Shown here piece after piece: positions 29,277 to 40,395 of a stretch of DNA of 64,000 bases. Position 1 is the stretch's first letter; each line of letters opens with the position of its first letter. A program made the position numbers and the translations under genes. The notes under the pieces are model-generated. The model was not told where the DNA came from. It saw only the letters and a program-made list of their open reading frames with translations, and searched no databases. The stretch comes from Heliocidaris tuberculata (Eukaryota; Echinodermata; Echinoidea; Camarodonta; Echinometridae): contig CM046833.1 of the NCBI GenBank assembly GCA_025618425.1, positions 4,887,207 to 4,951,206 of the forward strand. Direction: 5' to 3'.

Positions 29277-31763
29277 ATGAGTGTAGATTGTTTGAGTCAA
29301 GAGGACATAGACAGAGCGACCAATCTACTACAAACGGTGTATATTGATGCTGCTTCGGCATCTGGAATGCTACATAAAACAAAATGTAAATCGCATTTTA
29401 GAAAAAGAAAGACGCTTTCCAAATCGCAACCTTGGTTTGATAAAGAGTGTGAAGAATTTAGGAAAAAATTCATGCAAATTAAAAACAAATGTCGAGTTAA
29501 CAAATCAGAATGTATCGATGAAAAGAAAGTGACCGGTAAGAGTTATAAAAACTCTGTGCGATCTAAGAGAAGAAAGTATTTTGCTGACTTACACACAAAT
29601 ATAAGGAACTTGAAAAGTAAAAATCCTAAAGATTACTGGAATATTATTAATAGAAACGACAAGGGATCCAAGGTTTCCTCCCACATATCAATAGATGATT
29701 TCTTTGAGCACTTCAAAACTTTGAACAATCAGTCTTCTTGTGAAACTGATCAGCATGATGTTTTTAAATTCATGTAACATTGGTATGAACGATGAATTGA
29801 ATCGACGAATTGAAGAATCTGAATCGATACAACAACTTAAACGTCTTAAAAATAACAAGGCTCCTGGAGACGATATGATATTAAATGAATTGTTAAAGAA
29901 TAGTTCTAAATCTCTCTTGAAAACAGTTACTGAATTGTTTAATATAGTGTTAGATATCACCTCTAGTTGGGTGATAGGCTTGATTAAACCCTTATTCAAA
30001 GGTAAAGGCTCCCCGGATTCTGCGGATAATTACAGAGGTATCACCCTCTTAAGTTGTATTGGAAAGCTATTCACTGCTATTCTAAATGAACGCATTACTT
30101 ACGTTCATCGAATCTTATGATCTATTAAGTGAAGTACAGGCTGGTTTTCGATCAGGTTATTCTACGATGGATCACATTTTCTCATTGCATGCAATCATTG
30201 ATTGGCATTTAAAGAAGAAGAAAAAAATATATTGTGCTTTTGTGGATTACAAAAAGGCGTTTGACTTAGTCGATCGAAGTTCGCTTTGGATTAAGTTACT
30301 TAACCATGGGATTAATGGTAAATTGTTGCGTGTAATAATTCAAATGTATTAGAATGCTAAATCTTGCATATCATTTGATGGTCAGAAATCTGATTTTTTT
30401 CGTAGTAATGTAGGAGTGAGACAAAGTGAAAATTTGTCTCCCATTTTATTTGCACTGTACCTAAATGACTTTGAATCTTTTTTACGAGGGAGATATAATG
30501 GCTTGAGCTCTCTTTCTTTGTCAATCCATGATTGTTTGTATGAAAATGATACTGAATTATATCTGAACTTATTTACTCTTCTGTATGCTGATGACACTAT
30601 TTTACTTGCTGAAAGTGCGAATGAGCTCCAAATTGGACTTAATGTTTTTTTCTGATTATTGCCAAGTGTGGCATCTTACTGTAAATACTTCCAAGACGAA
30701 AGTTGTTATTTTTTCTCGAGGAAAAATCAGGAACATTCCTAATTTTTATTTTGATAATGAACCAATAAATGTTTGTGATGAGTATGTCTATTTAGGAACA
30801 ACTTTTAACTACAATAATAGCTTCAAAAAAGCTATTAACAAACAAGTAACCCAAGCACGAAGAGCTATGTATTCTATGAAGAGAAAAACTGAATCTCTTT
30901 GTCTACCAATAGACATCCAGCTCGAGTTATTTGATCAGTTGATTTTGCCTATATTGTTATAAGGAAGTGAGATTTGGGGTTTTGAAAATCTAATCCAACT
31001 TGAAACGTTCTATTTGAAGTTCTGTAAAGAAATGCTTGGTTTGAACAAAATGACTCCCAACTGCATGGTTTACGGTGAACTTGGTCGCTACAAACTAGAA
31101 AAAATTATTGCCAGTCGAATGCTAATGTTCTGGTATCGTCTCCTAAATGGAAAATCATCTAAATTATCAAAGATCATGTATAATTTTGAATTTTCCATGT
31201 TTTCGAAAGGAAATAATCAAATGTCTTGGATTCTCAAAGTGAAGAATATTCTTGATAATTTAGGTCTTTCTGACTTGTGGAAAAATCAAGCCATCAATCT
31301 GACTTCATCAAATTTTAAAAGCATTGTAAACCAAAAGCTTCAAGATGTAAGTGAGCAGGAGTGGCATAGTGATGTTGAGTTAAACCAGCAATGTATTATT
31401 TATAGAATTTTCAAACAGAGATTATGTTTTGAAAAGTACTTGATTGTTAACGAAAATAATAGAAGAACTTTCTGCACATTTCGATGTCTCAATCACAAAC
31501 TCCCAATAGTGATTGGGCGTTACAACCAGATTCCGAAAGCTAAACGTTTATGTACTCATTGTTATACAAATGATATCGGTGATGAATTTCACTATTTGTT
31601 TATATGTCCTTTCTTTGAGATCAAACGGAAACAATTCCTCAAGCGGTATTATTTGAAATACCCTAACACATTTAAATTCAATGAATTGTTTAATTCCAGT
31701 AAAAAAGGGACTCTGTCCAATGTTTCGAGGTTTTGTAGAGAAATAATGTCCTTTTTTCATTAG
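29277..31763 (+). pseudogene. Non-LTR retrotransposon ORF2 (reverse transcriptase), broken
   Basis: The RT lies at about 29800-30700 and is followed by the LINE C-terminal region. Landmarks in order: NNKAPGDDMILNELLK, FKGKGSPDSADNYRGITLLS, VQAGFRSGYSTMDHIF, FVDYKKAFDLVDR, VRQSENLSPILFALYLNDFE (Ser where Gly is usual), the catalytic YADDT near 30590, NTSKTKVVIFSRG, VYLGTTF, then LPILL/GSEIWGF and CTHCYTNDIGDEFHYLFIC (CxxC...HxxxxC) near 31560, ending at 31761-31763. It copies its own RNA at nicked targets when intact. It is broken by frameshifts near 29776, 30090 and 30650 and by stops at about 30350 and 30960. The N-terminal endonuclease is missing: the element begins exactly at the end of the adjacent inverted-repeat element. 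Clade likely CR1/Jockey-group, from the tail. Confidence 0.9.
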
Positions 31764-32025
31764 ATATCCGACATTACTATACTCTGTAATTATATCGTGA
31801 TTATTTCCTTTTAATATTTTAACAATTTTATGTTTTACAATTTCAGGCAGTGCCTGCATTATTCTCCATACTGTGTTTATTTGTATTCTGATATATTGTT
31901 TATATATAATGTATATATATTTATTTGTTTGTAATTATATTTCAATTTTGTACATACTTTGTATTATACTCCCATACCCCTTGTGGGTCGTTGAGTCTTA
32001 ATAAACTTCTAAACTTCTAAACTTC
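31764..32025 (+). mobile_element. LINE 3' UTR ending in a tandem 8-mer
   Basis: AT-rich, non-coding, follows the ORF2 stop. It ends GTTGAGTCTTAA and three perfect copies of TAAACTTC at 32002-32025. Short 8-bp tandem repeats instead of poly(A) are a hallmark of CR1-group 3' ends. Confidence 0.7.
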
Positions 32026-32860
32026 CTTGCCATGGCCTTCTTAAGCTTCCTATGTAACTACGCGCATGGTTTGTACGCCCTATAGCGGTACGCATTTTTT
32101 TATAAGCGCATCTCAGCCGTGCATTATCACTTTTTGCTACTCACTTTTTTTGCACTCCCGTGCATGTTAGCGAAACAATAAAGAGCGCACACATGACTCA
32201 TTTCAGTGCATCTGATTGGCTACATTCTAGAACCGATTTTTTAACAATGATTTCCTCGCGGTTTTGGGGACAAAAAACAATGAATATGGGTTTGGGTTAT
32301 TCAAAAAATTATGAAATTTTCTACTAGGTTTTGTCCAATTTGGGAGAAGTATCAGTTGAAGGTTTCAGCAACAGTTTGAGGATCTTCGAGTAGGGTGTTG
32401 GTGTGAGATTTAATTTTTTTTTTTTTCTTTTTCTTCTTCTTCTTTTTAGTCATAATGAAGACCTGCACTCATTTGCAAGATTCACAGAGCATTATACACA
32501 TGCTACAACACAGGACAGCGGTTGAAATTACACAAAATGATTGCAATTTTTCTTCATAGCGCTTTTCTTTCTGAGCGTTACCGAAAAGGGCAAGCTGTTT
32601 ATGAAACTTCATTTATTCAGCTTTCTGATAATACAAATTTTGTCAAATTTTTTAAAGATATCCTGTGAATATTTTTTCTTCAAAGGTGTTAATGTCAGTC
32701 TCGTTATCTATCGCAAATTGTCTGAAAACGGCAAGAATTCCCACATTTTCACCGACACCACTACCTAAATGCTGAATAATTGGACTTTGTAATATATTTA
32801 AGATATCTATTTAAAAAAATCGTGTTGTGGAGATTGGGGAGGGCGGTACATGAAACTTAT
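32026..32860. other. Unassigned stretch
   Basis: It contains TTTTTTGCACTCCCGTGCAT at about 32146, shared with 26130, and a T/CTT tract near 32415-32445. The frame at 32541-32768 shows no domain. Confidence 0.45.
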
Positions 32861-33122
32861 GTTTACATTTCTACACTCCTTTGTGTCTATCTCATTAAAA
32901 AGTAGTCCAAAAGTATCGGTCATGTATGTCAAATCATTTTAGAAAAGAGTACTCGAGTCTGTTCGGTACGTATATTCCTACGCCACCTCCTTTTTTTCTT
33001 GTAAGTTGTTGGTAAGCAAATCATAATTATCAATGTTCAGAAGAGTGTTGGTGTAGCCAGGTTTCAGGGAGACCAATTACTGGGCTATTTTCTGGATTAA
33101 AATTTTCAAGAAGTAGACCCAG

Positions 33123-33172
<50 letters not shown>

Positions 33173-33560
33173 CTTCTATTGTTCAAATGTAAAAGGAAAA
33201 TGTTGTCAGGTATATATTTTGAACATTTGGATTTAAATTGGTTCACATTAAGAAATTTGGAGGATGTGTAATGTTGCGCTTGATCAATAATTCACATGTG
33301 ATTTTTAAAAAATGATTTGTAATAATTGGAATTTTTTCTAGAGTGCATGGCAACAAAATAATTTTAATGGCAGATTGGTGTAGCCAGATTTCAGGGAGAC
33401 CAATTACTGGGCAATTTTCTAGATTGAAATTTTCAAGAAGTAGACCAAGTCGATCAAATTTTTGGTTTAAACCTTTAATGTTTAAATGCAAATGATAAAT
33501 TTTATCAGTTATATCTTTTGAAAATTTGGATTTGAATTGGTTCACAGTAAAATATTAGAG
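32860..33560 (-). pseudogene. LINE APE-type endonuclease fragments, partly duplicated
   Basis: The minus strand encodes the start of an apurinic/apyrimidinic-type endonuclease domain. At 33545-33370 it reads HLHLNIKGLNQKFDRLGLLL, NFNLENCPVIGLPEIWLHQ (catalytic Glu region, normally S/P-E-T/I-W-L). A second copy at about 33110-32870 reads NFNPENSPVIGLPETWLHQ and, after a slip, NYDLLTNNLQEKKGGGVGIY. This domain nicks the target for reverse transcription. It may be the missing front half of a relative of the LINE at 29277, but it is on the opposite strand. Broken by frameshifts and by the TA array. Confidence 0.75.
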
Positions 33561-33680
33561 TAAAATGTTGCGCTTGATCAATAATTCACATCTGATTTTT
33601 TCTTTTCATAATTTATAATAACTGGAGATTTTCTAGAGTGCATGGCAACAGAACAATTTTAATGACTGTTTCTATAAAAA
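33050..33680. repeat. Tandem duplication of about 310 bp within the LINE endonuclease
   Basis: Copy A (about 33052-33370) and copy B (about 33371-33680) share GGTGTAGCCAG, TTTCAGGGAGACCAATTACT, TTGAACCATTT-like A/T words, TGTTGCGCTTGATCAATAAT and CTAGAGTGCATGGCAACA. In copy A a (TA)n microsatellite at 33127-33168 replaces about 40 bp present in copy B. Confidence 0.75.
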
Positions 33681-34160
33681 TAAATTAAATTTCACTATAA
33701 TAATGGATTGTAAAAACTAAATGGTTCATTTAATACACAATACAAGAATGCTTTTGTTCATACAAGAATTTGTTTACTTTTGATCAGGTAATCATATTGT
33801 TATGAGAATAATACATGTATAATTCGAATTATTTGATAAACATATATTCCTCTCAAATTTCGTAATTATTTCATACATGTATAATTATGTAATTGACTCA
33901 AAGAAAATTTCGGGTATTGGAACCCGAATTAATTTTTCTATTTATAATGTATCTATGAAAATCAGTTAACATCTACTACCTAAAACATACAAAAGCTAGA
34001 TGGTTCATATTTTACTTGTAATGTTTCTCTCTTTTAATGTTCACCATTTGCGTTGTATAATTTGTTTATGTATTATGTTATATTTTCATGTGTTTTTTGT
34101 GTGCAGGCCCCTAAAATTTAACAGTGTGTCAATCACTGTCTAGGCTACTCTTGGTAAAGA
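33681..34160. other. Unassigned AT-rich stretch
   Basis: No coding signal, RNA gene or repeat boundary recognised. Confidence 0.45.
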
Positions 34161-34162
34161 AG

Positions 34163-34202
34163 ACACACACACACGCACACACATATATATATATATGTAT
34201 AT
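34163..34202. repeat. (AC)n-(TA)n microsatellite
   Basis: An ACACAC array with one G interruption merges into a TATATA array. Confidence 0.85.
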
Positions 34203-34433
34203 ACAATTGTAAGGAAATAACATATACAACAGCTTTGGCAACTCTCGTGGAAATAATTATAATTGTGAGAAATGAAAATGAGAGAATAATGGTTGCGTAG
34301 CTTAAATCAAAGTTCCCCAGAGCTGTCCTCCCTTTTTGAATATTTGCAAAGGTTGAAAAAATGTCTCCGCCGGGAATAGAACCCGGGTCGTTGGCTTAGC
34401 ACGCCAATGTCTTAACCACTAGACCACGGAGAC
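34203..34433 (-). mobile_element. tRNA-derived SINE, copy 1
   Basis: On the minus strand an intact tRNA-like head (34433-34363) is followed by about 155 bp of non-tRNA body down to about 34205 (complement of ACAATTGTAAGGAAATAACA). A second copy with the same body lies at 34614-34820, which supports a mobile or duplicated SINE rather than an isolated tRNA gene. Confidence 0.6.
34363..34433 (-). tRNA. tRNA-like gene/SINE head, anticodon GCT (Ser), class I fold
   Basis: 71 nt fold into a full cloverleaf: acceptor GTCTCCG/CGGAGAC, D stem GTCT/AGAC, anticodon stem TTGGC/GCCAA with loop GTGCTAA (anticodon GCT), a 4-nt variable loop CGAC, and T stem CCGGG/CCCGG with loop TTCTATT. All stems pair perfectly. 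A-box TGGTCTAGTGG is canonical. The B-box reads GGTTCTATTCC with T in place of the purine, whereas copy 2 has the canonical GGTTCGATTCC. Serine tRNAs normally have a long variable arm; this one does not and the body resembles tRNA-Glu/Asp. So it is more likely a SINE promoter head or tRNA pseudogene than a working tRNA-Ser. Confidence 0.6.
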
Positions 34434-34613
34434 GGGTCAGTGATTTCGGCGACATCAGATTCAATTGACCGACAGATTGACAAATATTCAACCTTATTAA
34501 TTAATTCCTTTGTCGGGGGCAGGTGAGTTTTGAACAAAGATAAGCCGCATGCCTCAGCTGGATCCAAGCGAATGCTTTGAGATACATGTATACATTAGAA
34601 TAATAATCATTAT
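34434..34613. other. Spacer between the two SINE copies
   Basis: Unique-looking sequence. No gene. The arrangement could reflect a duplication of about 410 bp that includes this spacer and one SINE. Confidence 0.4.
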
Positions 34614-34848
34614 AAACAATTGTAAGGAAATAACATATACAACAGCTTTGGCAACTTTCGTGGAAATAATTATAATTGAGAAATGAAAATGAGAGAATAA
34701 TGGTTGCGTAGCTTAAATCAAAGTTCCCCAGAGCTGTCCTCCCCTTTTGAATATTTGCAAAGGTTGAAAAAATGTCTCCGCCGGGAATCGAACCCGGGTC
34801 GTTGGCTTAGAATGCCAATATATATATATAATATATATATATATATAA
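34614..34848 (-). mobile_element. tRNA-derived SINE, copy 2, head truncated by (TA)n
   Basis: Nearly identical to 34203-34433 up to the anticodon stem (GTCTCCGCCGGGAATCGAAC, then GGGTCGTTGGCTTAG). There the sequence passes into a TA array (34819-34848), so the 5' part of the tRNA-like head is missing. It keeps the canonical B-box. Confidence 0.65.
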
Positions 34849-35899
34849 CTAATGATAACTTAGATTCTCATATTGAAAGTTACAAGCATACATGCTAAAA
34901 ATAACAGCTGTAGGTGCATTTCTTTGTATAGATACCAATGTTACGGATAAAGGCACTCATGTTAACAATTGTTTTGTAATTGGGGGGGGGGGGGGGAGGA
35001 GAGTTGCATTCAGATAGTACCAGGCAGAAAATACAAGGTCTTTTAAATGCCAGTCACCATGAAAAAAACTCCTGATAACTTAGATTCTCATATTGAAAGT
35101 TACAAGCATACATGCTATAAAATAACAGCTGTAGGTAAATTTATTTGCATAGATACCAATGTTACATATAAAGGCACCTATGGTATAAATTGTTTTGTAA
35201 TTGGGGGGGGGGGGGGGAGGAAAGGAGAGTTGCATTCAGATAGTACCAGGCAGAAATACAAGGTCTTTTAAATGCCAGTCACCATGAAAAAAAAACTCCT
35301 GATAACTTAGATTCTCATATTGAAAGTTACAAGCATACATGCTATAAAACAACAGCTGTAGGTAAATTTCTTTGCATAGATACCAATGTTACAGATAAAG
35401 GCACCTATGGTATAAATTGTTTTGTAATGGGGGGGGGGGGGGGGGGGGGGGGGAAGGAGAGGAGAAGGAGAGTTGCATTCAGATAGTACCAGACAGAAAA
35501 TACAAGGTCTTTTAAATGCCAGTCACCATGAAAAAAAACTCCTGATAACTTAGATTCTCATATTGAAAGTTACAAGCATACATGCTATAAAATAACAGCT
35601 GTAGGTAAATTTCTTTGCATAGATACCAATTTTACAGATAAAGGCACTCATGGTATAAATTGTTTTGTAATTGGGGGGGGGGGGGGGGAGAGAGAGAAGG
35701 AGAGTTACATTCAGATAGTACCAGGCAGAAATACAAGGTCTTTTAAATGCCTGTCACCATGAAAAAAAAACTCCTGATAACTTAGATTCTCATATTGAAA
35801 GTTACAAGCATACATGCTATAAAATAACAGCTGTAGGTAAATTTCTTTGCATAGATACCAATGTTACAGATAAAGGCACCTATGGTATAAATTGTTTTG

Positions 35900-35930
<31 letters not shown>

Positions 35931-36149
35931 GGGGAAGGAGAGGAGAAGGATAGTTGCATTCAGATAGTACCAGGCAGAAAATACAAGGTCTTTAAATGCC
36001 AGTCACCATGAAAAAAACTCCTGATAACTTAGATTCTCATATTGAAAGTTACAAGCATACATGCTATAAAATAACAGCTGTAGGTAAATTTCTTTGCATA
36101 GATACCAATGTTACAGATAAAGGCACCTATGGTATAAATTGTTTTGTAA
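34849..36149 (+). repeat. Satellite array of about 235-bp units, each with a G run
   Basis: Five complete units and one partial, the AAATGCCAGTCACCATGAAA landmarks starting near 35045, 35271, 35513, 35747 and 35994 (spacing 226-247 bp). Each unit holds GATAACTTAGATTCTCATAT, ACAGCTGTAGGTAAATTTCT, TTGTTTTGTAA and a G run of 12-25 bases followed by GGAGAGTTGCATTCAGATAG. One unit (35903-35933) has a T run before the G run. The array enters the assembly gap exactly where the next G run is expected. A short frame beginning MPVTMKK recurs in units but is broken by the G runs; I do not call it a gene. Confidence 0.9.
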
Positions 36150-36649
36150 NNNNNNNNNNNNNNNNNNNNNNNNNNNNNNNNNNNNNNNNNNNNNNNNNNN
36201 NNNNNNNNNNNNNNNNNNNNNNNNNNNNNNNNNNNNNNNNNNNNNNNNNNNNNNNNNNNNNNNNNNNNNNNNNNNNNNNNNNNNNNNNNNNNNNNNNNNN
36301 NNNNNNNNNNNNNNNNNNNNNNNNNNNNNNNNNNNNNNNNNNNNNNNNNNNNNNNNNNNNNNNNNNNNNNNNNNNNNNNNNNNNNNNNNNNNNNNNNNNN
36401 NNNNNNNNNNNNNNNNNNNNNNNNNNNNNNNNNNNNNNNNNNNNNNNNNNNNNNNNNNNNNNNNNNNNNNNNNNNNNNNNNNNNNNNNNNNNNNNNNNNN
36501 NNNNNNNNNNNNNNNNNNNNNNNNNNNNNNNNNNNNNNNNNNNNNNNNNNNNNNNNNNNNNNNNNNNNNNNNNNNNNNNNNNNNNNNNNNNNNNNNNNNN
36601 NNNNNNNNNNNNNNNNNNNNNNNNNNNNNNNNNNNNNNNNNNNNNNNNN
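36150..36649. other. Assembly gap of exactly 500 N
   Basis: 500 consecutive N, a conventional placeholder, so the true length is unknown. The left edge is inside a satellite unit just before its G run and the right edge is a C run (36650-36663). The gap probably hides more satellite and homopolymer. Confidence 0.98.
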
Positions 36650-37210
36650 CCCCCCCCCCCCCCTCCGAGGATTTTCATAGTTCCAATATTCGGGCAATAA
36701 CGACTTCATATTTGGGCAACGAGGTGAAAGAATATTCACGTATGTGGGCAGCGAGGTTCCGAGATAATTATGTAACTTCTATAACTTCTGTACATTTTCT
36801 CTACGAAAAGTAAAAAAAAAAAAATTAAAAATCGAAAGTGAAAAGTTGATATTCGGGCAAAAGGCGTCCCCCTTCGGCAAAGTTCCGATATTCGGTTAAC
36901 CACAGCAAAGTGAGGTGCCAGAATATCCACATAATTATTTGGGCAGCGAGGTTCCCAGATAATTTTGTAACTTCTGTACATTTTCAGTACGAAAAGTTAA
37001 AACAAAAAATTGTCTGCAAATTTGGGAGTCGCACCCTAAATTAGAAAATTAGAAATTGAAAAGTTGATATTCGGTCAAAGGGCGTCAGCCCCCTCCTTTG
37101 CATTTTTGACGGCACATTTGGGAGTCGCACCCTACAAATTTGTCGGCAAATTTGGGTGTCGCACCCCCCCCCCCCCCATTCAAAATGTTCTAGCGACGCC
37201 CCTGCTTAAA
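36650..37210. repeat. Degenerate tandem repeat adjoining the gap
   Basis: Blocks recur about 200 bp apart: GCAGCGAGGTTCCGAGATAA (36748) and GCAGCGAGGTTCCCAGATAA (36944); AACTTCTGTACATTTTC twice; GAAAAGTTGATATTCGG at 36839 and 37057; GGCAAATTTGGGAGTCGCAC-like words at 37014, 37112 and 37144. It ends with a C run and TAGCGACGCCCCTG. Frames are unsupported. Confidence 0.65.
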
Positions 37211-37800
37211 TCATCATTATTCATTGTTTTATTACTTGTATGCCTCTTTCTGACAGTGTGGAATTGGGGAATGATGACACAGGCCACCCCGCCCCCTCTC
37301 CCGGATCGATACCCATGTTAGCTAACGGGTCAAAACACTCGATCCTCGATCCTCATGGTTTCCAGAAAGCGATGAACGCGGATGATGTACACAGTACAGG
37401 CCTATAGCCCCGTCCCCTCCCAATCTGCGAACTGAATTTACTCCAACGGAATACAGTCTCACTTTGTTACGATGTCAGGAAAAATTTAATCCATTTTGGC
37501 CCTTTTTTAAGATTTAAGTTGTCCGAAGAGTCACGAATACCAAGAACATTTTCAGTGATATAAACTATATAGCATACAGTCCATTGTATTAAAAAAATAA
37601 AAAAATAAAAAAAATGATGCAACAGCTGGTATTGTGCAGTACATTGTGTACTAAATTATCTCTAGCTTATAATATAAGAAAGTATAGAACAATTTTTTTT
37701 CTTTTTTCCCCTTTTGGTAGGGAATACAACAGTTCATACCCTGAAAATTGTACTCTAAATACAACCAAGCTCTGCCTTACAAAGTATTAATTAGGCCATT
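37211..37800. other. Unassigned stretch
   Basis: No gene recognised. A-rich words at about 37589-37616. Confidence 0.4.
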
Positions 37801-37960
37801 ATTTTCATTATTAATAATATGATTATTAACATTATTGTTGTTATCATCTTTATCATTGTTATTGTTATCATTATTATTACTATTATTTACTATTATTATT
37901 ATTATTATCATTATTATTGTTATTATTATATTTTATTTTTGATTAATATTATCAACTATT
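37801..37960. repeat. Imperfect (ATT)n microsatellite
   Basis: ATT/ATC/GTT trinucleotide-like array, most regular around 37860-37935. Confidence 0.85.
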
Positions 37961-39480
37961 TTTATAATATACCTATCGTTACTTCTTTCCTTTTATTGTT
38001 AACATTATTTTTTTCAGAAAATAATCGAATCATCTTCCAAATCACCTCTGGAGGTTAAGAAGGGCTACAGGAGCCCTGAGGGTATCGCCAGATAATGGAT
38101 GTCTAGTAGAATATATAGAAAAATGTCACGACATTTTCAGATGAAGATTAAATAGCTTATCAAGTTATTTTTGTTGCTAATTTGAAATTGATCAGTAAAG
38201 AGTACATGACAAAAAACAATATTTTTTTTCAGATTTGGCAACAAACCTATTTTTGTAGCGATATTCCCCTTTACAGAAAGCCATTAGGAAACGGTCCTCA
38301 GACTCTGCCCTCATCTGACACTGCCTGAGTAAACACTGGAGGGAACTATCCTGAAGCAGTTACCTTTATAGGGGCGCCGCTACGGGGGAGGCACCCCTAA
38401 GCATCTTTCAAAAGAAGACTCCCATTGCTTCGCGAAAAATCGACATTGTCGCTAACCATCTTGCCCCCTACTATTGAAATACACTGGCATAGCCCTTGAT
38501 GGGTTACATGTATAAGGTTCATGAATCCATCAAAACCCTTTCACATGAATAACTATCCTTAATGGGTAATTTTGGTCAAATTATTTGGGCGTGTAGGGGT
38601 TGGAGGGGCGTATATATATATATATATATTATATATAATTATACACTGATCGAAATGCAGGAAAATCTATTGGCATGGGAGGGGGCAAAAATATTCCCCC
38701 CTCTCACGCCCCAATGGAAGCAGTCATTTGCCCCCTTGTCATGATGTCAATGACAGATGATAGACAGGTGTTTTTAATGGTAAAAAAAATTGCGTCTGTT
38801 AATAATTATACGAGGGAGCGCAGCGACCGAGTGAGAAAACTTTGATTTTTTTTTTTATTCTGAAAGCTTGCATTTTGGAGCATTTATACGTATTTTGTAA
38901 TGCAAAATTATTTAATTTCTTTTTTTTTTTTTTTTCCTTGCCAATGGGCCCATTGGGGGCTAAAATCGATTTTACCCCTCCCCCACTTGAATGCTGGGAG
39001 GGGGGCATATAACCCCCCCCCCCCCCACCCGTGCTTCCGGCGCCTATATGGCCAGATGCATGAATGCAGTAAGTAGATCTTTCTTGTTGAGGGTTGGTTC
39101 CATCATGGTTCGATCAATCCTGACAAATTTGGTTATTAAAATCCCAGTTTTGCCAATTTCGACAAGTAAAAATGAAATTTAAAGAGATATGGTCCCAGGT
39201 CTCCCGGCCCACACACCCGGGCCACACAGCATTGTGAACATGCCAGCCAGGCGAAGTAAGAACTAAATTACAACCAACACTGCACGCGAACGAAATGGGG
39301 GAAAACGTAAATTATGCCAGCCGTTATAATTGTAAGAGTCACATGTATGAACTTTGGATGTAATTTCCGATTTGAATATCAGCCATAATTTTGTTTTTTT
39401 TAAGGAGTCCTGATGACCTGATGAGGATCACAGATCGATTGCTTGAATGCGATCATAGTGATTATTTTTCTCAATGTGTG
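37961..39480. other. Non-genic stretch with repeat ends
   Basis: It contains TA arrays at 38611-38640, C/G-rich repeat ends (GGGGCGCCGCTACGGGGGAG at about 38371; a C run at 39014-39027), and a block CGAGGGAGCGCAGCGACCGA (38811) related to GAGGGAACAAAGCGACCGA at 23943. No supported gene. Confidence 0.45.
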
Positions 39481-39481
39481 T

Positions 39482-39512
<31 letters not shown>

Positions 39513-40280
39513 ATGATATTAGAAGCCCGCGTGTTGGCATCGGTGCAGAAAAAATGACAAAGTAGAGAAGTAATGCATTTTCAAATCCAACAGTGATGTT
39601 TATTAATACACCAAATTTTCGACGTTTACACGGATTATGATTACAAACAAGATATGACTCTATTCCTATTTGACAAAATTCGTGGTCAATGAAACATACT
39701 TGACAACGCGCAAGGTAGCTAGGCCAAAGCATGGTGCGCAAATTATGGGTAAGGGCAGCGTACGAGAGATAATTAGTTGAATTATGACGTAATAATAATT
39801 ATAACAAAAGATGATGACGCAAACACAAGAATATGCATAAGAAATATAGTAAAAAGGCCAATAACTGCATTAGGTTCAAAACTGCAACGAGATGATCTAA
39901 ATAATGAAGGCTGTACTGGGCGAATATTATAAATAACCACTTCTAAGAAGTGAATATATTTGCCTAAAAAAGATAGACAATTGTTATTTTCGAATTATAA
40001 CTCATCACTTATAAAAGTTGTATTTGTGAAGCCATGAGAGGTCTCTGTTAAGCCCAGTCTGGAAGCTTTTACTGTGGATTATGGCACGCAATTCGGCGAG
40101 TTTTCTTTCATCTGCGGTTTTGTATTCTCCCCCCAAAGAGACAGATTTTGAGATCACTCAGAGAATGGTTAGCTTTGTTGAAGTGTTCAGCTACGGGAAA
40201 GCCAGTGCGGCGTCCCTAATGGTGCACCTGTGGTTGTTGAATCTCACTCTGAATTTAGTGCTTGTTTCTAACATCAAATT
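39481..40280. other. Unassigned stretch with (TA)n
   Basis: TA microsatellite at 39488-39512. The minus-strand 86-residue frame at 39481-39741 has no recognisable domain. The first part of the plus frame from 40081 has no clear homology and may be a decayed part of the Penelope-like element. Confidence 0.4.
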
Positions 40281-40395
40281 CTCAATGGAGAGCTCACGAG
40301 AGAAAGTCCACTTCCTGGACGTCACTCTTTCTACCAATGGGCAGAAACTGGAAACGTCGGCATACACAAAGCCGACCGACTACTGTTTGTTATAA
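40281..40395 (+). pseudogene. Penelope-like element reverse-transcriptase fragment
   Basis: IKFSMESSREKVHFLDVTLS, then NGQKLETSAYTKPTDYCLL fits the conserved post-palm segment 'IxFTxExS...hxFLDxxhxxxxxxLxTxhYxKPTDxxxYL' of Penelope-like retroelement RTs. The frame ends at 40393-40395 where the family continues, and catalytic motifs are not seen. Small decayed fragment. Confidence 0.6.

Noticed and set aside
32860..33560. Endonuclease and RT fragments as one LINE
   Set aside because: They lie on opposite strands, so they cannot be one colinear element without an inversion.
35047..35271. Small protein starting MPVTMKK repeated in satellite units
   Set aside because: The frame is recurrent only because the satellite is. 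It runs into G runs of variable length and lacks an independent signal of selection.
34849..36149. CRISPR array
   Set aside because: Regular spacing of repeats superficially fits, but units are about 235 bp, similar throughout with no unique spacers, and the DNA is eukaryotic.
36150..36649. Long frames on both strands through the N block
   Set aside because: The open frames consist of unknown residues; N contains no stop codons. No coding claim is possible.
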